A DNA stretch of 64,000 nt from Cronobacter condimenti 1330 (GTDB lineage Bacteria > Pseudomonadota > Gammaproteobacteria > Enterobacterales > Enterobacteriaceae), in the NCBI RefSeq assembly GCF_001277255.1, contig NZ_CP012264.1:3596001-3660000 (forward strand), given 5' to 3'. Of the stretch, positions 27,333-39,585 are shown in pieces (position 1 is the stretch's first letter; each line of letters begins with the position of its first letter). Made by a program: the position numbers and the translations under genes. The notes beneath the pieces are model-generated. The model searched no databases. It saw only the letters and a list, made by a program, of their open reading frames with translations, and was not told where the DNA came from.

Positions 27333-28580
27333 GTGAAGAGTTATCTGGTTGGTGGTGCGGTGCGTGATGCCCTGTTAGGGTTGCCGGTAAAGGACAGAGA
27401 CTGGGTGGTTGTGGGCGCCACACCTGCCCAGATGCTTGAGCTTGGGTATCAGCAGGTAGGAAAAGATTTCCCGGTATTTTTGCACCCGCAGACCCGCGAG
27501 GAATATGCTCTTGCGCGCACCGAGCGTAAATCCGGCCAGGGGTACACCGGCTTTACATGTTATGCCGCGCCGGACGTCACGCTGGAGCAAGATTTAGCGC
27601 GCCGCGATCTCACTATCAACGCCATCGCGCAGGACGACGCTGGCGAGTTTGTCGACCCTTATCACGGTCGCGACGACCTGAAGCTGCGCCTGTTGCGGCA
27701 TGTCTCCCCCGCATTTAATGAAGATCCGCTGCGCGTGCTGCGCGTAGCCCGCTTCGCCGCGCGTTACGCGCATCTCGGTTTTCGCATCGCACCGGAAACG
27801 CTCGCGCTCATGCGCGACATGGCGGAGAACGGCGAGCTTTCGCACCTGACGGCGGAGCGCGTCTGGAAGGAAACCGAAAACGCGCTGACCACCCGTAACC
27901 CACAAATCTACTTTCTGATGCTGCGCGAGTGCGGCGCGCTGGGCGTGCTGTTCCCGGAAGTGGACAAGCTGTTCGGCGTCCCGGCACCCGCCAAATGGCA
28001 CCCGGAAATTGACACCGGCATTCATACGCTGATGACGCTTTCTATGGCCGCGATGCTAAGCCCGGCGGTGGATGTGCGTTTCGCAGCGCTTGTGCATGAT
28101 TTGGGCAAAGGGCTGACGCCGCCGCATTTGTGGCCACGCCATCATGGTCACGGCGCGGCGGGCGTGCGGCTGGTTGAGCAGGTCTGCAAGCGGCTGCGCG
28201 TCCCTAACGACATTCGCGATTTAGCAAAGCTGGTTGCGGAATATCACGATCTTATTCATACCTTCCCGATACTGAAACCGCGCACTATCGTGGGCCTGTT
28301 CGATGCGATAGACGCCTGGCGCAAGCCGCAGCGCGTGGAGCAAATCGCTATTACCAGCGAAGCGGATGTACGCGGGCGCACCGGTTTTGAAGCCAAAGAT
28401 TATCCGCAGGCGCGGCTGCTCAGAGAAGCGTGGGACGTGGCGCGCGCAGTATCGACAAAAGATGTCGTGGCCGAAGGTTTTACCGGCCCGGCGATTCGCG
28501 AGGAACTGACCAAACGGCGGATCCGCGCGGTGGCGGCCTGGAAAGAGGCGAGATGCCCCCAGCCAGCGGCTGAGGGCTAA
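27333..28580 (+). CDS. cca: CCA-adding enzyme (tRNA nucleotidyltransferase)
   Basis: Adds and repairs the 3' CCA of tRNAs. 415 residues: class II nucleotidyltransferase head (LVGGAVRDALLG, then DRDWVV with catalytic aspartates, RRDLTINAIA) and a C-terminal HD phosphohydrolase domain (LVHDLGKGLTPP). Begins with GTG at 27333, eight bases after GGAG, giving MKSYLVGG; a GTG three codons earlier overlaps the ribosome site and is unlikely. Confidence 0.97.
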   Translation: MKSYLVGGAVRDALLGLPVKDRDWVVVGATPAQMLELGYQQVGKDFPVFLHPQTREEYALARTERKSGQGYTGFTCYAAPDVTLEQDLARRDLTINAIAQDDAGEFVDPYHGRDDLKLRLLRHVSPAFNEDPLRVLRVARFAARYAHLGFRIAPETLALMRDMAENGELSHLTAERVWKETENALTTRNPQIYFLMLRECGALGVLFPEVDKLFGVPAPAKWHPEIDTGIHTLMTLSMAAMLSPAVDVRFAALVHDLGKGLTPPHLWPRHHGHGAAGVRLVEQVCKRLRVPNDIRDLAKLVAEYHDLIHTFPILKPRTIVGLFDAIDAWRKPQRVEQIAITSEADVRGRTGFEAKDYPQARLLREAWDVARAVSTKDVVAEGFTGPAIREELTKRRIRAVAAWKEARCPQPAAEG

Positions 28581-28585
28581 GACGT

Positions 28586-29404
28586 TTACATGAAGACCGC
28601 GTAAACAGCGGCAGCTACGATGAAACGGTAGATCGCGAAAGGAATAAACGAAATACGTTTAATGATGTGCAGGAAGGTTTTGATCGCCACCAGCGCCACG
28701 ATAAAGGCGGTGACAAAGCCTACTGCGAACATCGGCAGATCGGCCATTGTCAGGAAGCCCATGCTCTTATAGAGATCAAGCGCGGTCGCCCCCATCATCA
28801 TCGGTACCGCCAGCAGGAAGGAAAACTCCGAGGCCGCATAACGGCTCACGCCAACCAGCATCCCGCCAGAGATAGTCGCCCCTGAACGCGAAAAACCAGG
28901 ACAGAGCGCAAGGCACTGGAAGCAGCCGATTAAAAAGGCCTGCCGATAGCTCATATCGTCCAGACCCGGCGCTTTCGGCTCTTTCGGCTTCAGCACTTCC
29001 GCAATGATTAGCAGCACACCGCCAACCACCAGCGCATACATCACGTTAATCGGGTTAAACAACGATTTGATGAAATCGTGAAACAGCAGGCCCAGCACCA
29101 CGGCGGGCACCATACCGAGCAGGATATGAATAAGTGACAGGCGGCCTTTGCCGACACCCTCATGCGGCGGTTGTCCGAAATGGATGCCAATTAACCCGAA
29201 CAGACGACGCCAGAACATCACCACGACGGCAAGGATTGACCCCAGTTGGATCACCACCTCAAAGGTTTTGGCGGTATCGCCCTCAAACCCCAGCAGGTGA
29301 CCGACGATTATCATATGGCCGGTACTGGATACCGGCAGGAATTCGGTGAGTCCTTCAACAATGCCCAGGATCGCTGCGACCAGCAGCGAGTGCATATCAG
29401 TCAT
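28586..29404 (-). CDS. uppP: undecaprenyl-diphosphatase UppP (BacA)
   Basis: Integral membrane phosphatase that recycles undecaprenyl pyrophosphate, the lipid carrier of peptidoglycan synthesis, and confers bacitracin tolerance. 272 residues, about eight transmembrane segments. Signatures EGLTEFLPVSSTGH (residues about 17-30) and PGFSRSGATISGG contain the active-site Glu, Ser, His and Arg. Convergent with cca, five bases between stops. Confidence 0.97.
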   Translation of the reverse strand: MTDMHSLLVAAILGIVEGLTEFLPVSSTGHMIIVGHLLGFEGDTAKTFEVVIQLGSILAVVVMFWRRLFGLIGIHFGQPPHEGVGKGRLSLIHILLGMVPAVVLGLLFHDFIKSLFNPINVMYALVVGGVLLIIAEVLKPKEPKAPGLDDMSYRQAFLIGCFQCLALCPGFSRSGATISGGMLVGVSRYAASEFSFLLAVPMMMGATALDLYKSMGFLTMADLPMFAVGFVTAFIVALVAIKTFLHIIKRISFIPFAIYRFIVAAAVYAVFM

Positions 29405-29432
29405 TCAGTAAACCCTCATACCCCAAAAAAAG

Positions 29433-29467
29433 CTAAAAAACGCGGCCATCAGCGCAACGGCCGCGAA
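29433..29467 (-). terminator. terminator downstream of folB
   Basis: On the reverse strand CGCGGCC (from 29465) pairs with GGCCGCG (to 29441), followed by TTTTTT. It separates folB from uppP, so the two are probably not one transcript. Confidence 0.85.
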
Positions 29468-29527
29468 AGTTCCTGCATTATGACCGGTATACCCGCGTTT
29501 GGTTTAACCATTATGAATTTAAATGTT

Positions 29528-29887
29528 TTAATTCGGATTATTGCTACGCTCAATCATTACGCCGACATTTGCCGCCTGCGCGACCGCGCCAGGCTTGCTT
29601 AATTTAATGCGTACCCAGGGGGCATTGAAGCGAGTCAGAATCAGCTCTGCGACCTCTTCTGCCACCCGCTCCACCAGCGCAAAACGCCCCTTACCAACAT
29701 GCTCCAGCACAGCCTGAGTGACATCGGCGTAGCTCAGGCAATCGCGTACATCGTCGCTTTTCGCCGCCGCGCGGTTATCCCAGCCGATTTCGATATCGAA
29801 CACGAGTTTCTGCTCGATGGTCTGTTCCCAGTCGTAAACGCCAATAGTGGTGATTACCGAAAGTTGCTCTATAAATACTATGTCCAT
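29528..29887 (-). CDS. folB: dihydroneopterin aldolase FolB
   Basis: Cleaves 7,8-dihydroneopterin to 6-hydroxymethyl-dihydropterin in folate synthesis. 119 residues with the family opening DIVFIEQLSVITTIGVYDWEQ and the Glu/Lys site regions (ALVERVAEEVAELIL, VRIKLSKPGAV). The ATG at 29887 is used; an open frame further upstream is not conserved. Divergent from plsY. Confidence 0.96.
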   Translation of the reverse strand: MDIVFIEQLSVITTIGVYDWEQTIEQKLVFDIEIGWDNRAAAKSDDVRDCLSYADVTQAVLEHVGKGRFALVERVAEEVAELILTRFNAPWVRIKLSKPGAVAQAANVGVMIERSNNPN

Positions 29888-29994
29888 CACGGCCCTGCCT
29901 GTTTTTAGCCCAGCCGGATACCACTTCCGGCAAAATATGCGTATTATCCACAGATGCAGAGAATACAACGACATTTTCACAACGGAACAGCGTT

Positions 29995-30612
29995 ATGAGT
30001 GCAATCGCGCCTGGAATGATCCTCCTCGCGTACCTTTGCGGCTCGATTTCCAGCGCCATTCTGGTCTGCCGCATCGCAGGTCTCCCCGATCCTCGTGACA
30101 GCGGTTCCGGCAACCCCGGAGCGACCAACGTCCTGCGGATTGGCGGCAAGGGAGCAGCCGTAGCGGTACTGATTTTCGACGTGCTGAAAGGCATGTTGCC
30201 CGTCTGGGGCGCCTATGCGCTGGGCGTGACGCCATTCTGGCTGGGCCTTATCGCCATCGCCGCCTGTCTTGGTCATATCTGGCCGGTTTTCTTTCATTTT
30301 CGCGGCGGCAAAGGCGTGGCAACCGCGTTTGGTGCGATCGCCCCTATCGGCTGGGATCTGACCGGCGTGATGGCGGGCACCTGGCTTTTGACCGTGTTGT
30401 TAAGCGGGTATTCTTCGTTGGGCGCGATTGTAAGCGCACTGGTGGCGCCGTTTTACGTCTGGTGGTTTAAGCCGCAGTTTACCTTCCCGGTGGCGATGCT
30501 TTCCTGCCTGATTCTCTTGCGTCATCACGACAACATTCAGCGCTTATGGCGCGGCCAGGAAACCAAAATCTGGAGCCGGTTTCGCAAAAAACGGGCAGAA
30601 AAAAAGGAGTGA
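29995..30612 (+). CDS. plsY: acyl-phosphate glycerol-3-phosphate acyltransferase PlsY
   Basis: Inner-membrane enzyme for the first acylation in phospholipid synthesis, using acyl-phosphate. 205 residues with five hydrophobic segments and the three PlsY motifs: GSIS near residue 16, SGNPGATNVLRIGGK and, in the cytoplasmic loop, FRGGKGVAT. Its stop codon lies inside the terminator shared with tsaD. Confidence 0.96.
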   Translation: MSAIAPGMILLAYLCGSISSAILVCRIAGLPDPRDSGSGNPGATNVLRIGGKGAAVAVLIFDVLKGMLPVWGAYALGVTPFWLGLIAIAACLGHIWPVFFHFRGGKGVATAFGAIAPIGWDLTGVMAGTWLLTVLLSGYSSLGAIVSALVAPFYVWWFKPQFTFPVAMLSCLILLRHHDNIQRLWRGQETKIWSRFRKKRAEKKE

Positions 30613-30629
30613 TCATTCACTCCTTTTTT
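30600..30629. terminator. bidirectional terminator between plsY and tsaD
   Basis: AAAAAGGAGTGA (30601-30612) pairs perfectly with TCACTCCTTTTT around a TCAT loop; A-runs and T-runs on both sides let it act for both convergent genes. The plsY stop codon TGA is part of the stem. Confidence 0.9.
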
Positions 30630-30652
30630 CTTGATGTCATATTGCTGAGCCG

Positions 30653-32130
<1,478 letters not shown>

Positions 32131-32134
32131 TTCC

Positions 32135-32155
32135 TCAGGGGATATGCTCCCCTGA
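32135..32155 (+). terminator. attenuating hairpin between rpsU and dnaG
   Basis: TCAGGGG (32135-32141) pairs perfectly with CCCCTGA (32149-32155). Only an A-rich tail follows, so it should terminate partially. In E. coli the matching terminator keeps dnaG expression far below rpsU. Confidence 0.7.
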
Positions 32156-32242
32156 AACAGACAGAGTAGTAGTTGTAGAGGCCGTGCTTCCGAAAGGAAT
32201 GCGCGGCTTATTCTCGTTTATGGGCTGATAAAAACGGGGCTT

Positions 32243-33988
32243 ATGGCTGGACGAATCCCACGTGTCTTTATCAATGATCTGCTGGCTCGCACCGATATCG
32301 TCGACCTGATAGACGCACGGGTAAAGCTCAAGAAGCAGGGCAAGAACTACCACGCGTGCTGTCCCTTCCATAATGAAAAAACCCCCTCTTTCACCGTAAA
32401 CGGCGAAAAACAGTTTTATCACTGCTTCGGTTGCGGCGCGCATGGCAACGCTATCGACTTCCTGATGAATTACGACAAGCTCGAATTCGTCGAGACCGTC
32501 GAAGAACTGGCGGCCATGCACAATCTGGAAGTCCCGTTCGAAGCGGGCAGCGGGCCGACGCAAATTGAGCGCCACCAGCGCCAGACATTGTACGAATTGC
32601 TGGACGGGCTGAACGGTTTTTACCGTCAGGCGTTACAGGCGCAAAGCGCCGAACCCGCGCGCCAATATCTGGAAAAACGCGGGCTGAGCGAATCGGTTAT
32701 TGAGCGCTTCGCCATTGGCTATGCGCCGCCGGGCTGGGACAACGTCCTTAAGCGTTTTGGCAACAACAGCGAAAACCGCAAGTCGCTTATCGACGCGGGC
32801 ATGCTGGTAACCAACGATCAGGGCCGCAGTTACGACCGCTTCCGCGAACGGGTGATGTTCCCCATCCGCGACAAGCGCGGGCGAGTGATAGGTTTTGGTG
32901 GTCGCGTGTTAGGTGATGCGCTGCCGAAATACTTAAACTCCCCGGAAACCGATATTTTCCATAAGGGCCGCCAGCTGTATGGCCTGTATGAAGTGCAGCA
33001 GAGCGACCCGAATCCGCAGCGCCTGTTAGTTGTTGAAGGCTATATGGACGTCGTGGCGCTGTCGCAATACGACATTAACTACGCGGTCGCCTCGCTCGGC
33101 ACGGCGACCACGGCAGAGCACATTCAGATGCTCTTTCGTGTCACGAATAACGTGGTTTGCTGTTACGACGGCGACAGAGCAGGCAGGAGCGCCGCGTGGC
33201 GTGCGCTGGAAACCGCGCTGCCTTACATGACTGACGGACGTCAGCTACGCTTTATGTTTCTGCCCGATGGCGAAGATCCGGATACGCTGGTTCGCCAGGA
33301 AGGGAAAGCGGCTTTCGAGGCGCGGATGGAGCAGGCTCAGCCGCTCTCGACGTTCCTGTTCAATAGCCTGCTACCGCAGGTGGATTTGAGCACGCCGGAC
33401 GGGCGCGCGCAGCTCAGCACGCTCGCGCTGCCTTTAATCAGTCAGGTGCCAGGCGAGACGCTGCGCATCTACCTGCGTCAGGAGTTAGGCAACAAGCTCG
33501 GCATTCTGGATGACAGTCAGCTTGAACGGTTGATGACACGGCAGGCAGATAATTCGCAAACGCGGCCCGCGCCGACGCTAAAGCGCACAACCATGCGTAT
33601 ACTGATAGGATTACTGGTTCAGAATCCTGAGCTGGCACCGTTAGTGCCCTCTCTGGCGGCGTTAGATAAAACAAAACTGCCGGGGCTGGAGCTCTTTACG
33701 GAGCTGGTCAATACTTGTCTTTCGCAGCCTGGTCTGACCACCGGGCAGTTGCTCGAACATTATCGCGGTACAAAAGAAGCCGCTACCCTTGAAAAACTCT
33801 CAACATGGGACGATATAGCAGATAAGGATATTGCTGAAAAAACGTTTACCGACGCGCTGGACCATATGTTTGATTCGGTGCTGGAGTTGAGATTAACAGA
33901 ACTGATAGCCCGTTCGCGCACCCAGGGACTGAGCGCGGCGGAGCGCGAAGAAGTGCGCATCATTACCGAAGCGCGCGCAAAGAAATAA
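32243..33988 (+). CDS. dnaG: DNA primase
   Basis: Makes RNA primers for replication with DnaB. 581 residues: N-terminal CHC2 zinc domain with Cys40, His43, Cys61 and Cys64; central Toprim domain (LVVEGYMDVVAL, then CYDGDRAG); C-terminal DnaB-interacting helicase-binding domain after about residue 440. Middle gene of the operon, 237 bases before rpoD; that gap has no gene and includes the rpoD leader. Confidence 0.98.
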   Translation: MAGRIPRVFINDLLARTDIVDLIDARVKLKKQGKNYHACCPFHNEKTPSFTVNGEKQFYHCFGCGAHGNAIDFLMNYDKLEFVETVEELAAMHNLEVPFEAGSGPTQIERHQRQTLYELLDGLNGFYRQALQAQSAEPARQYLEKRGLSESVIERFAIGYAPPGWDNVLKRFGNNSENRKSLIDAGMLVTNDQGRSYDRFRERVMFPIRDKRGRVIGFGGRVLGDALPKYLNSPETDIFHKGRQLYGLYEVQQSDPNPQRLLVVEGYMDVVALSQYDINYAVASLGTATTAEHIQMLFRVTNNVVCCYDGDRAGRSAAWRALETALPYMTDGRQLRFMFLPDGEDPDTLVRQEGKAAFEARMEQAQPLSTFLFNSLLPQVDLSTPDGRAQLSTLALPLISQVPGETLRIYLRQELGNKLGILDDSQLERLMTRQADNSQTRPAPTLKRTTMRILIGLLVQNPELAPLVPSLAALDKTKLPGLELFTELVNTCLSQPGLTTGQLLEHYRGTKEAATLEKLSTWDDIADKDIAEKTFTDALDHMFDSVLELRLTELIARSRTQGLSAAEREEVRIITEARAKK

Positions 33989-34225
33989 AATTCCGCGGCT
34001 TAATTGCCGATTGACGATCGGGTGCACCCGAGAGCCGCACTGCCGGGCAGCGGCAATAATAAAACAGCCCGCACCGCTCTGAGGATTTCATGTCGCTGTC
34101 AACGCGTTCAGGCGCTATTACGCGCCGTCGTTTGTCACATTGAGACACGAAATCCCGGGCACACGTTATTGTTGGCGGCAACGCCTACGACACCAACCTC
34201 ATGAAATAAGTGTGGATACCGTCTT

Positions 34226-36070
<1,845 letters not shown>

Positions 36071-36092
36071 TCGCCTGCGGTTAACACGTATT

Positions 36093-36119
36093 AAAAAGCC
36101 CTCTTCGGAGGGCTTTTTT
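36093..36119 (+). terminator. rpoD terminator
   Basis: AAAAAGCCCTC pairs with GAGGGCTTTTT around a TTCG loop, followed by more T. A textbook intrinsic terminator ending the rpsU-dnaG-rpoD operon. Confidence 0.95.
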
Positions 36120-36325
36120 ATTGGTCTCGCAAATACAATTTTCAGTGCCAATCGTCTTTTTACCTGTTTGCGTCAACAAACTGTCATATAAGGATAAATT
36201 GCCGTGATGAACGTGGATAAATCAGAAAAAATAATTTGTCAGAGATATTAATTGTGGGTAATTTGCTGGAAGATTTTCGCGTATAAAAATGAAACATCGT
36301 GTTGATAACACAGCAAGGGCCCGGG

Positions 36326-36748
36326 ATGAACAAGTCGCTGTTATTCATGACATGCGTTTTACTGGCCGGATGCGCCAGCCAGCCGCCAAAAAGCCAGGTT
36401 ACGCCGCTCGCGCCAGCGCCCGCTCCGGTCGCCGCACAGTCGCAGCCAGTACAACCGGCACCTGAAAGTAAACCTTTCGCCGCTGCCTCTGAAAGCACCA
36501 ACAGCATGGCGACCTGCCGTAAAGAGCTCGACGCGCTCAAACATTACGGCCCGAAAACGTACAGCCGCTACGCGGCGGAAATGGACGCTCTGACGGCCAG
36601 AAGCGGTAAATACCTCTCGATTAAAGACGGGCTGACGCCAGAGCTTAACGACATCGTCATCACGATGTATCAGTCGCAAATTAAAACGCTCTGCTTCCGT
36701 ATCCAGTCATCACTCGGCAAATTGATCATCGAACAGGCCGGCGGCTAA
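36326..36748 (+). CDS. small lipoprotein of unknown function
   Basis: 140 residues from the ATG at 36326, preceded by CCCGGG. MNKSLLFMTCVLLAGC is a lipoprotein signal with the lipobox LAGC (Cys16), followed by a Pro/Ala/Gln-rich linker (about 20-50) and a compact helical domain with two cysteines (ATCRKELDALKHY, KTLCFRIQSSLGKLI). Ala at +2 predicts outer-membrane sorting. It has its own terminator and stands alone between rpoD and mug, where E. coli has nothing equivalent that I recall. I do not recognise the family. Confidence 0.8.
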   Translation: MNKSLLFMTCVLLAGCASQPPKSQVTPLAPAPAPVAAQSQPVQPAPESKPFAAASESTNSMATCRKELDALKHYGPKTYSRYAAEMDALTARSGKYLSIKDGLTPELNDIVITMYQSQIKTLCFRIQSSLGKLIIEQAGG

Positions 36749-36765
36749 GCCCCCCACCTTTCCTG

Positions 36766-36793
36766 ACGGCGCAGCATTCTCTGCGCCGTTTTT
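36766..36793 (+). terminator. terminator of the lipoprotein gene
   Basis: ACGGCGCAG (36766-36774) pairs with CTGCGCCGT (36781-36789) and TTTTT follows on the forward strand. Nearly abuts the mug stop at 36796. Confidence 0.9.
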
Positions 36794-36795
36794 AT

Positions 36796-37302
36796 TTACC
36801 TGCCGCGCGCGACGAGTGCCTCATCCAGCTCCCGGTAAGCTTCCACCAGTTTGTCGAGCGACGCGCGATTCAGCCCGCTCGGGTTCGGCAGCACCCAAAT
36901 TTCCGTCTCGCCGATAGTCAGTTTCTGTTTACCCCATTTTACGCCGCGCTGGCTGAATGCTTGTTCAAAGGCTTTTTTGCCCAGCACCGCGAGCGCATTC
37001 GGCTGGAAATCTTCGATTTTCTTTACCAAATTACGCCCGCCTTCGTGCAACTCCTGCGCCTCGACTTCACTCGCCTGCACCGTCGGACGTTCCACCAGCA
37101 TCGTAATGCCGCAGCGCGTATCCAGCAGATGCCGCTCCTCTTCGGGCTTCAGCTGCCGCTCGGTAAAGCCCGCAAGATGGATAACTTTCCAGAAGCGATT
37201 ACCCGGATGCGCGAAATGAAAGCCAGTGTGTGCCGATGACTTTCCTGGATTAATTCCACAAAAAACCACGCGCAGCCCCGGTTCGATAATATCGCTTATC
37301 AT
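36796..37302 (-). CDS. mug: G/U mismatch-specific DNA glycosylase
   Basis: Removes uracil or ethenocytosine opposite guanine. 168 residues of the UDG superfamily; the active-site loop GINPGKSSAHTGFHFAHPGN (about residues 16-35) with Asn in place of the Asp of UDG, and the minor-groove motif NPSGLNR, are intact. Lies just before ileX, as in E. coli. Confidence 0.97.
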   Translation of the reverse strand: MISDIIEPGLRVVFCGINPGKSSAHTGFHFAHPGNRFWKVIHLAGFTERQLKPEEERHLLDTRCGITMLVERPTVQASEVEAQELHEGGRNLVKKIEDFQPNALAVLGKKAFEQAFSQRGVKWGKQKLTIGETEIWVLPNPSGLNRASLDKLVEAYRELDEALVARGR

Positions 37303-37428
37303 GTTCTTCCCCTGTTAACTCTCAGATCTGTAAAGTATAAAGCGTCAGGCCATCCCTGCTTACAAATTCAGCACCCGCAACCGCGAGACTAGATTGGCGC
37401 CGCCAGTTACTTTATAATCCACCGCCTT

Positions 37429-37504
37429 GGCCCCTTAGCTCAGTGGTTAGAGCAGGCGACTCATAATCGCTTGGTCGTTGGTTCAAACCCAACAGGGGCC
37501 ACCA
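37429..37504 (+). tRNA. ileX: tRNA-Ile with CAU anticodon (ileX)
   Basis: 76-base cloverleaf starting GGCCCCTTAGCTCAG and ending GGGGCC plus encoded CCA. The anticodon loop CTCATAA carries CAU; the rest of the body matches the minor isoleucine tRNA that is modified by TilS to read AUA, not tRNA-Met. Prophage genes begin right after it, so its 3' end is the likely integration site. Confidence 0.95.
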
Positions 37505-37530
37505 AATTTTATCAGTAAAATCATATAATT

Positions 37531-37557
37531 AAGCCACCGCTCAAGGGTGGCTTTTTT
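37531..37557. terminator. hairpin just after ileX
   Basis: AAGCCACC (37531-37538) pairs with GGTGGCTT (37546-37553), followed by TTTTTT on the forward strand. It terminates the ileX transcript; since it lies inside the presumed prophage side of the junction it may be restored by phage sequence. Confidence 0.85.
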
Positions 37558-37621
37558 GTTGTCATGTTTTTGAGTGGCGATAAAGTGGCGGTGGATTTTT
37601 ACTGGCTCTTTACTGAAGGCA

Positions 37622-37646
37622 TAAAAAAACCCGCGCGCGGCGGGTA
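37622..37646 (-). terminator. terminator of ogr
   Basis: On the reverse strand ACCCGC pairs with GCGGGT and is followed by TTTTTTTAT. It lies six bases after the ogr stop and ends the leftmost late transcript. Confidence 0.85.
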
Positions 37647-37651
37647 ATTTA

Positions 37652-37870
37652 TCATAGCCATAATGGATGTTGACCACCCACAACAGGATGTGGTGGTGCA
37701 GGCATTACTGTTCCGGGTGTAACGATAAAGCGCTCTATAGACTCCATCGTAACAAATGTGCAGCTACAGTTTATATTAGTGCATTGATGATATCGCTCTT
37801 TGGTATTACTGCTGAGATAGCGACTGGTGCGCGCATGTGCCGCGTGCTGGCATTTTGGACAATGGAACAT
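37652..37870 (-). CDS. ogr: late gene activator Ogr
   Basis: 72-residue zinc-finger activator of P2 late promoters that contacts the RNA polymerase alpha subunit. Starts MFHCPKCQHAAHARTSRYLS and carries the Cys2-x22-Cys-x4-Cys zinc pattern (CPKC ... CTNINC). The ATG at 37870 follows GAGGCG; the longer frame upstream is not conserved. Transcribed with or after D. Confidence 0.96.
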   Translation of the reverse strand: MFHCPKCQHAAHARTSRYLSSNTKERYHQCTNINCSCTFVTMESIERFIVTPGTVMPAPPHPVVGGQHPLWL

Positions 37871-37936
37871 GTTACGCCTCTTGATTCCCAAAAAGTGAAT
37901 AAATGATATCCAAAATTTCACTCATTAAGAATTAAA

Positions 37937-39091
37937 TTATTCTGTATCTGCATCTGCCTCATATTCCAAATCTGACAGCTTCACCTCCAGTTCCAGCGCA
38001 GTGACAAAGCCGTTGTTATTCAGCGAGTGCGTTACCTTTGTGATCGTCCAGTCCTGTTCGTCAATAATGCGTTTAAATCCGTTCACCTTTGTCGGCGCTT
38101 CCGGGTAAAGATCAGCGCGGCCACGCGCCAGGGTGATGGAAAACTCAGCAACGCCGCGCTGTAACTTATCCCACTTTGCCTGGGCCGCACGCATCGCCTG
38201 GGCTTTTGAGGCGTAGGTAGTCGTCAGTACAAACACGTTATCCGCTTCGCCGGCCATATATTCGCCTTCTCTGGCCTCCGGCTCCTTCTTCTCCTTTTTC
38301 TTCTTCGTGGCTTTCGGATGCTCCAGCGCGCGCAGGTGCTTAACCTTTGGCTTTCGTTTTACCTTGACCTCTTTGGGCTTCGGGTCTTTGGTGTGCAACC
38401 ACTTCGCTGTCACGCCGGTATAGGCACCACGGTCAGCGATGGCGAACTGGTGGCGGTCGCCGTCGCTGCGGGTGATGGTGATTTGCGGAATGGCCTTACC
38501 GCCTGCCGTCATGCCGGCACCGGCTTTAATGAACATCAATACGCCGGCTTTAATCGCCACCTCGGCGCCGTTGCGCTCCGCAAGCCGGGTCAGAAATTTG
38601 GCGTCGCTCTCCTGCGCCTGGTCGATATGCGACACCGGAATGCGCGCCAGCTCAGGCGCTATCCGGGGCTTCAGTTTGTTGCGGGTGGCGATGGTTTCCA
38701 CCACGGCGCCGAGCGTGGTGTCGTGATAGGACTCCTCCCGGCGCGAGTTAAGCGTGCCGCGAAAATCCGCGCTGCGCGCCCGGATGGTCAGGGTGTCCGG
38801 CGCGCCCCGGTGTTCGATTTCATCGACGGTAAAATCGCCTTTCCCGATAAGCGCCTCGCCCTGCCAGCCCATGAACAGCGTCAGCACCGCGCCCCGGATC
38901 GGCAGCTCAAGCTGGCCGTCGGCATCGTCGAGCTCAATATCGAGCTGGTCAGCCTCAAAGCCGCGGTTATCGGTCAGCGTCAGGCTCAGAAGCCGCTCGC
39001 TGATAACCGTCGTGATATCTTTCGTGTTAATCCTTAGCATATAGGCCGGCGTCATGCCGGCGCCAGCGCCGTTGTAAAAGTCAGACAGCAT
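37937..39091 (-). CDS. D: tail protein D
   Basis: 384-residue baseplate/tail hub protein of P2 type, related to the T4 gp27 and VgrG hub fold, proposed to cap the inner tail with the tape measure. Central charged Lys-rich linker (KVKRKPKVKHLRALEHP, about residues 242-258). Overlaps U by one base. Last gene of the F operon before ogr. Confidence 0.93.
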   Translation of the reverse strand: MLSDFYNGAGAGMTPAYMLRINTKDITTVISERLLSLTLTDNRGFEADQLDIELDDADGQLELPIRGAVLTLFMGWQGEALIGKGDFTVDEIEHRGAPDTLTIRARSADFRGTLNSRREESYHDTTLGAVVETIATRNKLKPRIAPELARIPVSHIDQAQESDAKFLTRLAERNGAEVAIKAGVLMFIKAGAGMTAGGKAIPQITITRSDGDRHQFAIADRGAYTGVTAKWLHTKDPKPKEVKVKRKPKVKHLRALEHPKATKKKKEKKEPEAREGEYMAGEADNVFVLTTTYASKAQAMRAAQAKWDKLQRGVAEFSITLARGRADLYPEAPTKVNGFKRIIDEQDWTITKVTHSLNNNGFVTALELEVKLSDLEYEADADTE

Positions 39092-39573
39092 CAGAAAAAC
39101 CCTCCCGCCACCGTTTTCATTTTCTGCAGGGTGTCGCCGGCTTTGCCGACCAGATCCTGCGCCTGCTGGCTCAGGTCGCCATAAAGCGCGGCGAGTGAAT
39201 CATCGACGCGGGTCAGCGTCAGGACAAAATCGATTTTTCGCGGCGAGCCGTCAGAAAAAAACTCGGTGCCGGTCGTCTCCACGCTGTTAATCACAAACAG
39301 CCCGTAAATAACGCCGGTGCCGTCCATCAGCGGCCAGGCTTTGCCTTCTTCCGCCATCAGCTCGACCGCCTTCAGCGACAGCTTGCCGCCGGTAATTTCC
39401 GGGTAAAGCGCGCCGTTCAGCGTGATTTTCTCCTCCTCCACACCGAGAAACTGAAAAGAAGGCCGCCGGCCTATGCGACTGTTGGAAGGCCACCGGTAAT
39501 CGACCGACCGCTGCATACTCTGGTAAGGCAGCGTCTGGCGCATAAAAACAAACATCCCGAGCACAAGCATCAT
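39091..39573 (-). CDS. U: tail protein U
   Basis: 160-residue tail protein of the P2 gpU family; MMLVLGMFVFMRQTLPYQ and DYRWPSNSRIG are strongly P2-like. Needed for tail assembly; thought to cap or connect the tail. Twelve bases after T. Confidence 0.94.
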   Translation of the reverse strand: MMLVLGMFVFMRQTLPYQSMQRSVDYRWPSNSRIGRRPSFQFLGVEEEKITLNGALYPEITGGKLSLKAVELMAEEGKAWPLMDGTGVIYGLFVINSVETTGTEFFSDGSPRKIDFVLTLTRVDDSLAALYGDLSQQAQDLVGKAGDTLQKMKTVAGGFF

Positions 39574-39585
39574 CGCGCAGTCTCC

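Noticed and set aside
37505..37560. Defined attL core
   Set aside because: The far end of the prophage is outside the window, so no direct repeat can be recognised.
37483..37683. 66-codon reverse frame overlapping ileX and the ogr terminator
   Set aside because: Runs through a tRNA end and two hairpins; no ribosome site.
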